DNA from: Zobellia barbeyronii
Lineage (GTDB): Bacteria; Bacteroidota; Bacteroidia; Flavobacteriales; Flavobacteriaceae
NCBI RefSeq assembly: GCF_018603515.1
Contig: NZ_JACATN010000003.1
Coordinates: 248,001-312,000 of the forward strand
Direction of reading: 5' to 3'
Length of the DNA: 64,000 nucleotides
Position numbers and translations under genes: made by a program. A model generated the notes under the pieces. It did not search any database. It was not told where the DNA came from and worked only from the letters and a program-made list of their open reading frames with translations. This document shows positions 17,875-26,667 of this stretch, one piece after another (the stretch's first letter is position 1; each line of letters begins with the position of its first letter).

Positions 17875-19860
17875 CTATTTTTTCTTCAATGCTTTGGCAA
17901 TAGCTTCATTGACCAATGGAGCCATAACGTTATATCCATCAAGATTTGGATGCACACTATCTCTACCATACTCGCTTTTTAAGCCCTTTTCCGCATCTAC
18001 CATTGGCGTATAATAATCTAGGTAGACTATATTGTTTTTATCCGCATATGCCTTAATTCTTTTGTTCAGTTCAACAATCTGATCAGCAGGTGAAATAGAC
18101 GGACTCCAAGAGTAACTATTAGCTGGTAATGCCGATGCCAGAACCACTTTAATCCCATTCGCTTTAGCTAACTGAGCCATTGAGAATATATTCTTCGCAA
18201 TCTGGTCCATTCTGATGGGACCACGGTTACCTGCAAGATCATTAGTTCCTGCAAGTATAACAACAGCTTTAGGGTTCAAATCAATAACATCTGGACTAAA
18301 ACGCAACAACATTTGTTGTGTTACCTGGCCGCTTATTCCCCTATTGATGTATGATGGATTTTTTTCAAAAAACTCAGGATTGTTTTTGCCCCAGCCTTCG
18401 GTAATAGAATTCCCCATAAAAACAACACGTTTCTCTTTTTTAGCAGGTGCTTTCAACTGGTCGTTTGCAGCTTTATATTTTCCAAAGTTAGCCCAATCAT
18501 CATTGGAGAGTAACGTCATTTTAATCACGGTAGCTGCAGCATCAGGAGCCGTTTTTGGAAGCTGAATGGTCAACCCTTTATCGGTAAGACCTGCTTTCAA
18601 TTTAGTTCCGTCTGCCAATAAAGTAGCTCTCTGTAATTTTATATCGCTATTGATAACTAGGTTACCATCTTCGGGCCAATCAAAAACATGAGCATAAAGA
18701 ATATCATCTTTAATTGTATAACGGCCCCATTCAGGTCTGTCATAAGGACTAGCGCTACTTCCGTAAATGGCTTCACCGTTTACATCCGTCCAGTCTCCCA
18801 TAGCCTTTAATCTTTCTACGCTCTCTGGTGGAAATTGACCAAGACCATCAGGACCTATATTTAAAAGGAAGTTCCCTCCTTTTGATACGATATCAATCAA
18901 ATTTTGAATCAGCTTTTCACTGCTTTTCCAGTTATCATCTGATGGTTTGTACCCCCAAGACCCGTTCATAGTCATACAAGACTCCCAATCGGAATCGATT
19001 CCAGTAGCCGGTATTTCTTGTTCAGGAGTACCAAAATCGCCCGCAAAGTTACCTTCTCGGTCCATTCCTTCCATTCCCATACGGCCCTTATCCACTCTAT
19101 TGTTTATGATCGTATTAGGTTGAATCTCCCTGATAAAATCATACATTTCCTTACCCATTTCGGTTGTATAATCTGCAATCCAATCGCCATCAAACCAAAC
19201 TACACCTATATCACCATAATTGGTCAATAACTCCTTAACCTGTGGTTTTAGATAATCTTTAAAATATTCTGGAAATTCAGGATTTACAACGGTTTGGTCT
19301 TTTTGACCCGCATTATAATTAGGGAATAAATTGCCCTGAGCCTGAGGATGGTGCCAGTCTACAATGGAGTGATAAAAACAGAAAACAATATCTTGTTTTT
19401 TACACGCATCTGATAATTCTTTGATGACATCTCTTTTAAAAGGAGACGAATCCATAATATCATAATCAGATACTTTTGAGTCCCACAGACCAAAACCATC
19501 ATGGTGCTTTGAAGTAATTACAATATACTTCATTCCGGCATCTTTGGCCATGGCTACCCACTCATCGGCATCAAATTTTACTGGATCAAATACTGGAGGT
19601 AATTTTTCATACTCCTCAATAGTATAATCCAATTTATCCATAATCCATTCGGCACCACCTCCGCAAACTTCTCCGTTTCTTTCACCACCCGGAATAGAAT
19701 ATACACCCCAATGAATAAACATACCGAATTTGGCATCTTGCCACCATTCCATGCGTTCATCATCAGATAGTTTTTTTACTTCTTTTTCTTGGGCCAGTCC
19801 TTTGCCCGCAGTCAACATCGCAACAAATGCGAACAATACCACTTTCATTATTACTTTCAT
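17875..19860 (-). CDS. GH29 alpha-L-fucosidase fused to SGNH/GDSL esterase
   Basis: A 661-residue secreted two-domain enzyme. Residues about 25-460 are GH29: AKFGMFIHWGVYS, KYIVITSKHHDGFGLW (111-126) and GVVWFDGDW with probable nucleophile Asp224. Residues about 477-661 are a complete SGNH hydrolase: GNSIT with Ser485, GTND with Asn540 and DSVHPN with Asp634 and His637. GH29 removes alpha-L-fucose; SGNH domains of this type usually remove acetyl esters. Fusion suggests an O-acetylated fucose or its neighbour is de-esterified and cleaved by one protein. It is the last gene of TU1, 16 bp after the beta-helix gene. Confidence 0.93.
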   Translation of the reverse strand: MKVIMKVVLFAFVAMLTAGKGLAQEKEVKKLSDDERMEWWQDAKFGMFIHWGVYSIPGGERNGEVCGGGAEWIMDKLDYTIEEYEKLPPVFDPVKFDADEWVAMAKDAGMKYIVITSKHHDGFGLWDSKVSDYDIMDSSPFKRDVIKELSDACKKQDIVFCFYHSIVDWHHPQAQGNLFPNYNAGQKDQTVVNPEFPEYFKDYLKPQVKELLTNYGDIGVVWFDGDWIADYTTEMGKEMYDFIREIQPNTIINNRVDKGRMGMEGMDREGNFAGDFGTPEQEIPATGIDSDWESCMTMNGSWGYKPSDDNWKSSEKLIQNLIDIVSKGGNFLLNIGPDGLGQFPPESVERLKAMGDWTDVNGEAIYGSSASPYDRPEWGRYTIKDDILYAHVFDWPEDGNLVINSDIKLQRATLLADGTKLKAGLTDKGLTIQLPKTAPDAAATVIKMTLLSNDDWANFGKYKAANDQLKAPAKKEKRVVFMGNSITEGWGKNNPEFFEKNPSYINRGISGQVTQQMLLRFSPDVIDLNPKAVVILAGTNDLAGNRGPIRMDQIAKNIFSMAQLAKANGIKVVLASALPANSYSWSPSISPADQIVELNKRIKAYADKNNIVYLDYYTPMVDAEKGLKSEYGRDSVHPNLDGYNVMAPLVNEAIAKALKKK

Positions 19861-19876
19861 GTTCTTGTACTTAAGA

Positions 19877-22249
19877 TTACTTGGTTCTAATTGATAATTT
19901 ATGTTCAGATTGATTTCTAACTACAATAATGTCTAATTTCTCTTGTGTTTTAGATTCCAAAACAACTTTAAAAAAGTCTGTTATTCCTTCAATTTTTTCT
20001 CCGTTGGCCTGTACTATTACATCCCCTGTTTTTAGTCCGTTGTTCTGTACTGCTGGGCTTTCTGCCCAAACACTCAGGATAATTACCCCTTGAGCTGTTT
20101 TTAAACCGTAGGCAGATTGCTCTTCTTTTGAGGATACATTTTTAAGTTTATTTCGCAACCAGGTCACAACCAGTGTCGTTTCCGTTCCTTTCTCTGATTC
20201 ATTTTTTAGCTCCGGTACTTCAGGTGTTTTGGCAAGTGCTTTCAACTCGGCCTTTTGCACGCCAAATTTGTCCATCGGGAAATTTTTAAATCCGATTTTG
20301 AAAGCAGGCGAATTTTCTAGAACGGAAAAATCAAGATGCGCAGGGTCCTTGAATAATGGATCTCCATAAGCACTGTTCAAATCCCTATCATACACTCTAG
20401 ATTTCATCATGGTTACTTCATTAGGGAACAAGTTATAATCCAATTCCTTTCCCCAACCGTCTAACCTAATATCTTGATATGACTTTTGGACAATGTTGTG
20501 CCGGAATACATCTTGGCTATTTTTGAACCATACATGAGGGTGCAGTGAATTATTGACCATGATGTTATTCTCGGCTACCCTAGCAAATCCTTCCCTTAAT
20601 TTAAGGCCATTGTTCAACAGCAAATTGTTGTAGATATGATAATTGGAAGACCCATCGTCTAAATCAATATCCCAACCGTGATCACAACGAAAGCGGTTAT
20701 TACGAATGATGGTAGTATGCACAGCATCCCATTTCCACATATTGGGGTTTGCATCAGTTAAACTATCCATTACACCTCTTTTGGGATGCCAAAACCTATC
20801 TCTTCCCCACGAATTGAAAGACCCATGGTCACTGGTCTCCAATACGGTATTGAATACATCATTATACTCTAAAATATGTCCGCCCCAAGTACCATCACCA
20901 ATATTGATACCCGCTCTAGGCACATCATAAATACTATTATGCCGAACAGTAATATCCATAGCCATGGAAATTTGAACGCCAGCCGTTTGCTTCTCTATTC
21001 TGCCTATTCTATAAATGAGGTTATCCTCCACCAAACATTCTCTTGGGTACAGTTCGTTTTTAGGACCCGATACGGTATCCATTTCGGTTACCGAAACAAA
21101 CTCCTTATAAGTAAAAGCAGGAGACCTCACTGCCGAAGGGTCACCTATAAAAGAAACGGCACTAGCACCAGAATCATGAATGTGATTTCCTTTGATCTCA
21201 AGGTTTTTATTATACTTACTTGCCAAGATTACATTGCCACCAAGGTTTGTGAATTCGTTATTGCTCACCTTGCAATTTTCCGTTCCTTCAAAGAAAACGG
21301 CTCCACCTCGGTATATCATCCAATCGCTTCTTAAGAGAGGCTCGTATTCGTCCATAAAGGTGCGTTGCGAATTCTCAAATTTCACCCCTTCTATGGTGAC
21401 ATTCCTTACCGGGTTCTCTAAGGTACCCGTAAGCTGAATTAGATTTTTTAATACCGAAACCTCCAATTGAGCTGTATTCAAATCCGTACCCTCCAAAGGC
21501 CAATAGTAGAGCTTGTTTTCCTCTGTATTCAAGTACCATTCTCCCGGGCTATCTAGTTCCTCAAAAACATTCTCTACCATGCGGAATTCTTTGTGCGGTT
21601 CTGACGCTCTATTATTTTGATGCCCGCCTTCAAAAATTGGATTCCCCTCGGCGTCAAGACCTGTAATACGAAAATGAAAACCACCCCATCTACCACCGTG
21701 TAAAGCATGAAAATATGCTCCAGCGGGGTTCTCCCATGATGCCACACGTTCTTTAGACAAAGCATCTTCCGCATAGCCTTGCCAGTACTGTGCAGTTTCG
21801 TCGTAATTGGGATATCGGGCTAAAACCTGTGGTTTGCCATTGACCATAAATTGGTCGAAACTTGAGGCTTGATCTACATTGGCTACATACATATGGTCTT
21901 CATATTTCTGCCAATTCAACTGTATGGGAACAGCCCCTTTTAAAGTAACTTCTGAAGCTCCCGAGCCTTTAATAGTCAAATTACTCAATGAAGCGGGTAT
22001 TGTAATTGGCTTAAATAAGTAATACGTTCCTGGAAGGATATTGATAATTATATGAGCTTCTGGGCTATCTTTTTTTAATTCCGATGCTTTCTGAATTGCC
22101 TCTTCTAAAGTTTTATAATTAATCTCATCTGTCTTTTCATTTTCTTCTGATTTAGAAACATAAATCTCTATGGTTTTCTCTTCTTGAGTACACGAAAAAA
22201 GAAGAGCCATAAAGCCGACCAGGAAAAGTATTTTATTGAGTTTTTGCAT
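19877..22249 (-). CDS. Parallel beta-helix lipoprotein with C-terminal PDZ, GH141-like
   Basis: A 790-residue lipoprotein (LLFSC, Cys20). Residues about 45-650 form a right-handed parallel beta-helix with repeats such as VRNVTIEGVKFENS, CKVSNNEFTNLGGN, LEIKGNHIHDSGASAV and ITVRHNSIYDVPRAGINIGD. The segment FMVNGKPQVLARYPN is typical of GH141-like proteins, a family with fucosidase and xylanase members. The last ~80 residues are a PDZ domain (GVIILSVWAESPAVQNNGLK; GDVIVQANGEKI). With two GH29 enzymes nearby, an alpha-L-fucosidase is a reasonable guess, but family membership is inferred from a few motifs. A beta-helix lyase is the main alternative. Confidence 0.7.
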   Translation of the reverse strand: MQKLNKILFLVGFMALLFSCTQEEKTIEIYVSKSEENEKTDEINYKTLEEAIQKASELKKDSPEAHIIINILPGTYYLFKPITIPASLSNLTIKGSGASEVTLKGAVPIQLNWQKYEDHMYVANVDQASSFDQFMVNGKPQVLARYPNYDETAQYWQGYAEDALSKERVASWENPAGAYFHALHGGRWGGFHFRITGLDAEGNPIFEGGHQNNRASEPHKEFRMVENVFEELDSPGEWYLNTEENKLYYWPLEGTDLNTAQLEVSVLKNLIQLTGTLENPVRNVTIEGVKFENSQRTFMDEYEPLLRSDWMIYRGGAVFFEGTENCKVSNNEFTNLGGNVILASKYNKNLEIKGNHIHDSGASAVSFIGDPSAVRSPAFTYKEFVSVTEMDTVSGPKNELYPRECLVEDNLIYRIGRIEKQTAGVQISMAMDITVRHNSIYDVPRAGINIGDGTWGGHILEYNDVFNTVLETSDHGSFNSWGRDRFWHPKRGVMDSLTDANPNMWKWDAVHTTIIRNNRFRCDHGWDIDLDDGSSNYHIYNNLLLNNGLKLREGFARVAENNIMVNNSLHPHVWFKNSQDVFRHNIVQKSYQDIRLDGWGKELDYNLFPNEVTMMKSRVYDRDLNSAYGDPLFKDPAHLDFSVLENSPAFKIGFKNFPMDKFGVQKAELKALAKTPEVPELKNESEKGTETTLVVTWLRNKLKNVSSKEEQSAYGLKTAQGVIILSVWAESPAVQNNGLKTGDVIVQANGEKIEGITDFFKVVLESKTQEKLDIIVVRNQSEHKLSIRTK

Positions 22250-22264
22250 GTTTTTTTGATTTGT

Positions 22265-25102
22265 TTAATAGGTAATCAAAACCTTATCATACTCTTTGGA
22301 AAGCTTAAACACGACTTGCCCTGAGTTGTTCCTGTTAGTTGTTCCCTTTCTGCTGGCTACGAGTTTCCCTCCTTCGAACAATTGTATTTTAGGTTGGCTT
22401 CCCTCCTTTGGTAGAGGCATATTGATGGTTATAGGATTGTCATTACTTACCGCATACCCATTCGTAGTTTTTTCAAGCGAAAACGAAAATGGTCTACCCG
22501 ATGAAACGATATCCCACCCGTGCGATTCAAATTTTTCCATTCCGGATAAAAACATGAATGCGATATCGGCCTCATTATTGGTCAATCGCAATACGGACAA
22601 CAATCCTTTTTGATAGAAACCTTCTTTGGCTGCAATATCACTTTCAGATGCATTTAAAACGATCCGATCTAAAGTGACTTTATCACTTAGCGAAACATCA
22701 ATAATCTGCGTATTGGGATACGCTGTTAAAGATGAAAAAGACACATTTGCTATGGGATTAGTTTCCCCTTCCATAAAAGGATTAAATATTACCGCAAACG
22801 GATTTCCCCAAGCCGCTTCATCTCTTTTTAAAATTAATGTAGGTATGGGTTTTTCAAGAACTTCTTCGGGAGCAGTACCCTCACTAAGGGCATTAGATTT
22901 TGGCGAATTGACTTTGTATAAAGTTTGATTTTCGTTTCCTTTTACCCACAGTTTCATGAAATTATCGGCCTTTTCACTACTTTTTAGCGTAAAAACGGCT
23001 TGAATATTACCAGAATTGACCACTTTGCTTTTATCCGTAAAATAATCGTAACCTTTTAAATCCCCCTTTTGAGAAGATAAATCATCGGTTGAAACCGTAT
23101 TTAAAAGATTCTTTTTTGCATCAAAAATATCTAATGATTGCCCTAAGTTATGATAGATATATTCGTGCTTCTGCTTCCCTCCTTTTTGCTTTTTAGAGCG
23201 AAATACATCGATTACATATGGTTTTTGACTTTTGGAAGCGATTACTGCCGTAAAACGCTGTTGATCTGAAACCGTCTTTGGTTCAACAAAGGATACGTTT
23301 GAAAAAGTTACTTTATCAAAAGAAGGTCTTTCTCCTGATTTAGGAAATACATTTTCTAGCTTAAAAGGAAAATAAGTCCGCATTGCTGCATAATCAGATT
23401 TACCGTCTACGACTACCGTATTATGTGCCGGAAACCGTGAATAGAACTCCCTATGATCTGGATGCCAGTAACTAGAGCCACGCCCCATATCCGTACCCAA
23501 CACATAATTGTTCGCATACAATTCTAATGAAATACCATTGGCATGAGCATGATTGCCAAAAGACCCCACTGTGGATGCCATTACAGCATTTTCAGCCTCT
23601 CCCATTCGTTGATTGACCATACTAACATTAGGCGCATAAAAAGTTGGAGATATGAGCTTATCTGTATTTATATCTTCAGAATTACTATCAATCAAATTAT
23701 CTGTATAGAAAAACAACTCAAAGAAATCTTTTGCTTTTCGGTCGTACGAACCATCATTTACCTTTTGGGACAAAAGCCCTGATATCAATTTTTCTTTATC
23801 TTCTTGACCGTACTTTTTATAGTTTGAAACTAAAAGCTCAAAATTTTCTGGCGGCAACATTTTATGATGTGAATCTCCAAAACCAACCATATAACCACTT
23901 GGAAACAAATACTGAAAAGAGGCTAAGGCTGCCCTTTCTACTATAGGATAATTAGCAAATTCATTGGCATTCGTTGCATGATCTAACAAAGTGAAGATTC
24001 GTAAAAAGGTAGTAATCACATGCACTGAATATGATGCACACTCAGGCCACATGGCATTTTCTTGGTCATATACCAACAGACTTTCTTTGATAGCTATTTG
24101 CCTATCCGTAGAAATATTAAAAGTATGATCTAAAAAATACTCTTGTCCTTTTCCGTTCTTATAATTTTCGTTCCCCTCTAAAACCAAACCAATATAGGTA
24201 AGAAACCTAGCTTGGAATAAGTTCCAATTATTATCAGGAATTCCCTTATTGATTATTTGGTCTCCCCATTTCTGAAGCACAGCTACAGAAGTGTCTAACT
24301 TTTTATTATTCGTCTTAAAATAGTTGAATAGAAAATCATAGGTAGTAACCAAGGAAACCACAATACCTTCATGAATAACTTCAAAAGTAGCAAGGCCGGA
24401 TATGTTGGCCTGTTCGGATTTTTCTAAGTCAATAGGAGCATCTCTATAATACATTCCCTCCATATAGGTAAAGAAAACAGGAGCCGCAAAATCTGCATAC
24501 TTTTGTTCACCAGTAAACCAATATAAAAAAGCAGCATCTGAAACCAATTCCATTATCTGCTCATTGATCTTATCTATTGCAAAACCTGATTTGGAAGGAT
24601 GTACCCATTCCATTTTCCCGGTTTCCTTGTGCTTTAAATACAGACCACGAGAATCATCCAAATAGGGTTGTACATCTTCTAACTTGGGGCGCTCATAATC
24701 TGTTGCCCAATCTCTTGTACCAGAATATCTAACTGTAGCCACAGGAGCCTTTCCTTCTGAATGCGAAAAATCTCCTCCCTTTAGAAAAACTTTAGTATGC
24801 TTAGTGTTCCAGTTCATTTGAAGCCTTGAAACCAACCATTCTGGGTCATTCTCCCAATAGGTAATATACTTTTCTAAACGCTCCTTCTTTTTAACAACAA
24901 GTTCCTTTTTCCATTCAACGTTTTCAACCGATTTTACAAAGACTTCCTTTTCTTGATCGGTGACGTAAATTCTTGGGTGTTCTGTTGTTTGCCCCGTAAC
25001 AATGATTGATACAAATAGAATACATGCCGAAATCCATACTTCTTTCCTTTTCATTCTCTTCATCATCTTTCTAAAATTCATGGGTGTTCTATACCGTATC
25101 AA
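22265..25102 (-). CDS. Heparinase II/III-type polysaccharide lyase (paralogue 2)
   Basis: A 945-residue secreted protein homologous over its whole length to the lyase at 14387. Shared blocks include DPEWLVSRLQMNWNTK, VRYSGTRDW, DAAFLYW, FEVIHEGI, NHAHANGISLELY and RFPAHNTVVVDG. One informative change is NNWNLFQ where paralogue 1 has NNWNLHQ, so a residue in the toroid cleft differs. Met8 is a likely alternative start, before the signal peptide (WISACILFVSIIVTGQ). It sits between a sulfatase and the beta-helix protein in TU1. Two paralogues in separate units suggest different uronate types or sulfation patterns. Confidence 0.85.
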   Translation of the reverse strand: MIRYRTPMNFRKMMKRMKRKEVWISACILFVSIIVTGQTTEHPRIYVTDQEKEVFVKSVENVEWKKELVVKKKERLEKYITYWENDPEWLVSRLQMNWNTKHTKVFLKGGDFSHSEGKAPVATVRYSGTRDWATDYERPKLEDVQPYLDDSRGLYLKHKETGKMEWVHPSKSGFAIDKINEQIMELVSDAAFLYWFTGEQKYADFAAPVFFTYMEGMYYRDAPIDLEKSEQANISGLATFEVIHEGIVVSLVTTYDFLFNYFKTNNKKLDTSVAVLQKWGDQIINKGIPDNNWNLFQARFLTYIGLVLEGNENYKNGKGQEYFLDHTFNISTDRQIAIKESLLVYDQENAMWPECASYSVHVITTFLRIFTLLDHATNANEFANYPIVERAALASFQYLFPSGYMVGFGDSHHKMLPPENFELLVSNYKKYGQEDKEKLISGLLSQKVNDGSYDRKAKDFFELFFYTDNLIDSNSEDINTDKLISPTFYAPNVSMVNQRMGEAENAVMASTVGSFGNHAHANGISLELYANNYVLGTDMGRGSSYWHPDHREFYSRFPAHNTVVVDGKSDYAAMRTYFPFKLENVFPKSGERPSFDKVTFSNVSFVEPKTVSDQQRFTAVIASKSQKPYVIDVFRSKKQKGGKQKHEYIYHNLGQSLDIFDAKKNLLNTVSTDDLSSQKGDLKGYDYFTDKSKVVNSGNIQAVFTLKSSEKADNFMKLWVKGNENQTLYKVNSPKSNALSEGTAPEEVLEKPIPTLILKRDEAAWGNPFAVIFNPFMEGETNPIANVSFSSLTAYPNTQIIDVSLSDKVTLDRIVLNASESDIAAKEGFYQKGLLSVLRLTNNEADIAFMFLSGMEKFESHGWDIVSSGRPFSFSLEKTTNGYAVSNDNPITINMPLPKEGSQPKIQLFEGGKLVASRKGTTNRNNSGQVVFKLSKEYDKVLITY

Positions 25103-25128
25103 TCAGTTACCTCAAGGACTTTTCTAAT

Positions 25129-26649
25129 TTAATATTGGTTAGGGTGTTCGTAATCCCCTATTCTGTGATATACATTCCTTTTTAAAGGTATCTGCATACC
25201 ATCGCTATTCTCTAGCCAATCATAAAGGCTATTGGCAAAATCCTTTATCATGGGTTGTAATTCTGGTTTGTCAATAAGGTTTACAATTTCACTAGGGTCA
25301 TTCTCTATATCATAAAGCTCGTTCGTATCCCAAATACCATTGTAGCGTATGTATTTATATTTATCTGTTCGTACACCAAAAACCGTTGGTGTCATTGGAA
25401 AATCGTACTCAAAATAATACTCGTAGAATATCTTATCGCGCCATTTATTCTCATCCCCTTTAAGCAATTGAACAAATGATTTACCTGGCATATAATCCGG
25501 CTTTTCTAGTCCCGCACACTCTAAAATAGTTGGCGCTACATCTACATTTTGCACCATTCTTTCTATAGTCTGCCCTCCTTCAAAAATTTCTGGACAACGC
25601 ACCAACATCGGTACTTTAACCGACTCTTCGTAAAAATGACGCTTATCTATCAAACCATGCTCGCCCCAACTAAATCCATTATCACCCATATAAATAACCA
25701 TGGTAGACTCATCAAGACCGTTGGCCTTTAACCATTCCATAACGGTTCCTACACTTTCATCAACACCCATTAAAGTTTCGCAATACCGTTGTACCAAATC
25801 ATCAAAAGTACCTTCTGCCTTTCCGTGATACATGTAATCTACACCATGCCAGCTATCTCGTTGTTTTTTAACCCATTCTGGCCAATTCAACTTTTTATAA
25901 GCACTACCAATAGTTTGCGTATACGAGTCCGGTTTCACTATTTTTTTACCCGCATACATACCTTCATGACGCTTGGCTGGCTTAAACATAGCATGAACTG
26001 CCTTATGAGAGAGGTACATGAAAAATGGTTTTTCAGCATCTCTATTATCTAACCAATCCACTGCGTGCTCGGTCAACAAATCTGTTACGTAAGTCTCTTT
26101 ATCGTATTGCGTATTTTTTCCGTTGATGTTAAGATTGGGCGCATAGTAATCTCCTTGGCCAGCAAAACTTTCCCAATGGTCAAAGCCAGGTCTTGGATTG
26201 TCATTATGGTCTCCCATATGCCATTTCCCAAAAAAGGAAGTTTGGTATCCTGCCTTCTGAAGGTACTCTGGAAAAAACGTTAGATTGCCAGGGTTTGGAG
26301 CTACATTATCTACAATCGTGTGTACATGTGAATACTCTCCCGTTAGAATACTAGCCCTACTTGGCGAACATAAAGACGTTGTTACAAAGGCATTTTTCAT
26401 GTGTGCACCTTCTGCCGCCATCTTATCCATATTAGGAGTCTTTAGCCACGGCACCTTACCTGTAAAGCCCATAAAATCATAACGGTGATCATCTGTTAAG
26501 ATGAAAATTACATTCCGTTTCTTTTGGCCCTTAACCTTCTTTAAATTTAGGTTGGTTTTTTTAATTTTTTGAGGTTGCTGAAATCCAAAACTAGGGTTTG
26601 GCGATAAGAGCAACATGGTAATAACAAAGACAAAAATTCTACTTTTCAT
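25129..26649 (-). CDS. S1-family sulfatase, secreted
   Basis: A 506-residue sulfatase with a signal peptide (about 1-23). Motifs are NVIFILTDDHRYD (46-58, metal DD), CSPSR with formylglycine Cys94, GKWHMGDH, and YMGDNGFSWGEHGLIDKRHFYEE. The long insert around KRHEGMYAGKK and the C-terminal RYNGIWDTNELYDIENDPSE fit S1 arylsulfatase/N-acetylglucosamine-6-sulfatase-like groups, without certainty. It is 18 bp after GH97 and 26 bp before lyase paralogue 2, implying action on the polymer or large fragments in the periplasm. Confidence 0.93.
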   Translation of the reverse strand: MKSRIFVFVITMLLLSPNPSFGFQQPQKIKKTNLNLKKVKGQKKRNVIFILTDDHRYDFMGFTGKVPWLKTPNMDKMAAEGAHMKNAFVTTSLCSPSRASILTGEYSHVHTIVDNVAPNPGNLTFFPEYLQKAGYQTSFFGKWHMGDHNDNPRPGFDHWESFAGQGDYYAPNLNINGKNTQYDKETYVTDLLTEHAVDWLDNRDAEKPFFMYLSHKAVHAMFKPAKRHEGMYAGKKIVKPDSYTQTIGSAYKKLNWPEWVKKQRDSWHGVDYMYHGKAEGTFDDLVQRYCETLMGVDESVGTVMEWLKANGLDESTMVIYMGDNGFSWGEHGLIDKRHFYEESVKVPMLVRCPEIFEGGQTIERMVQNVDVAPTILECAGLEKPDYMPGKSFVQLLKGDENKWRDKIFYEYYFEYDFPMTPTVFGVRTDKYKYIRYNGIWDTNELYDIENDPSEIVNLIDKPELQPMIKDFANSLYDWLENSDGMQIPLKRNVYHRIGDYEHPNQY

Positions 26650-26667
26650 ATATGGTCTGATTTGTAA

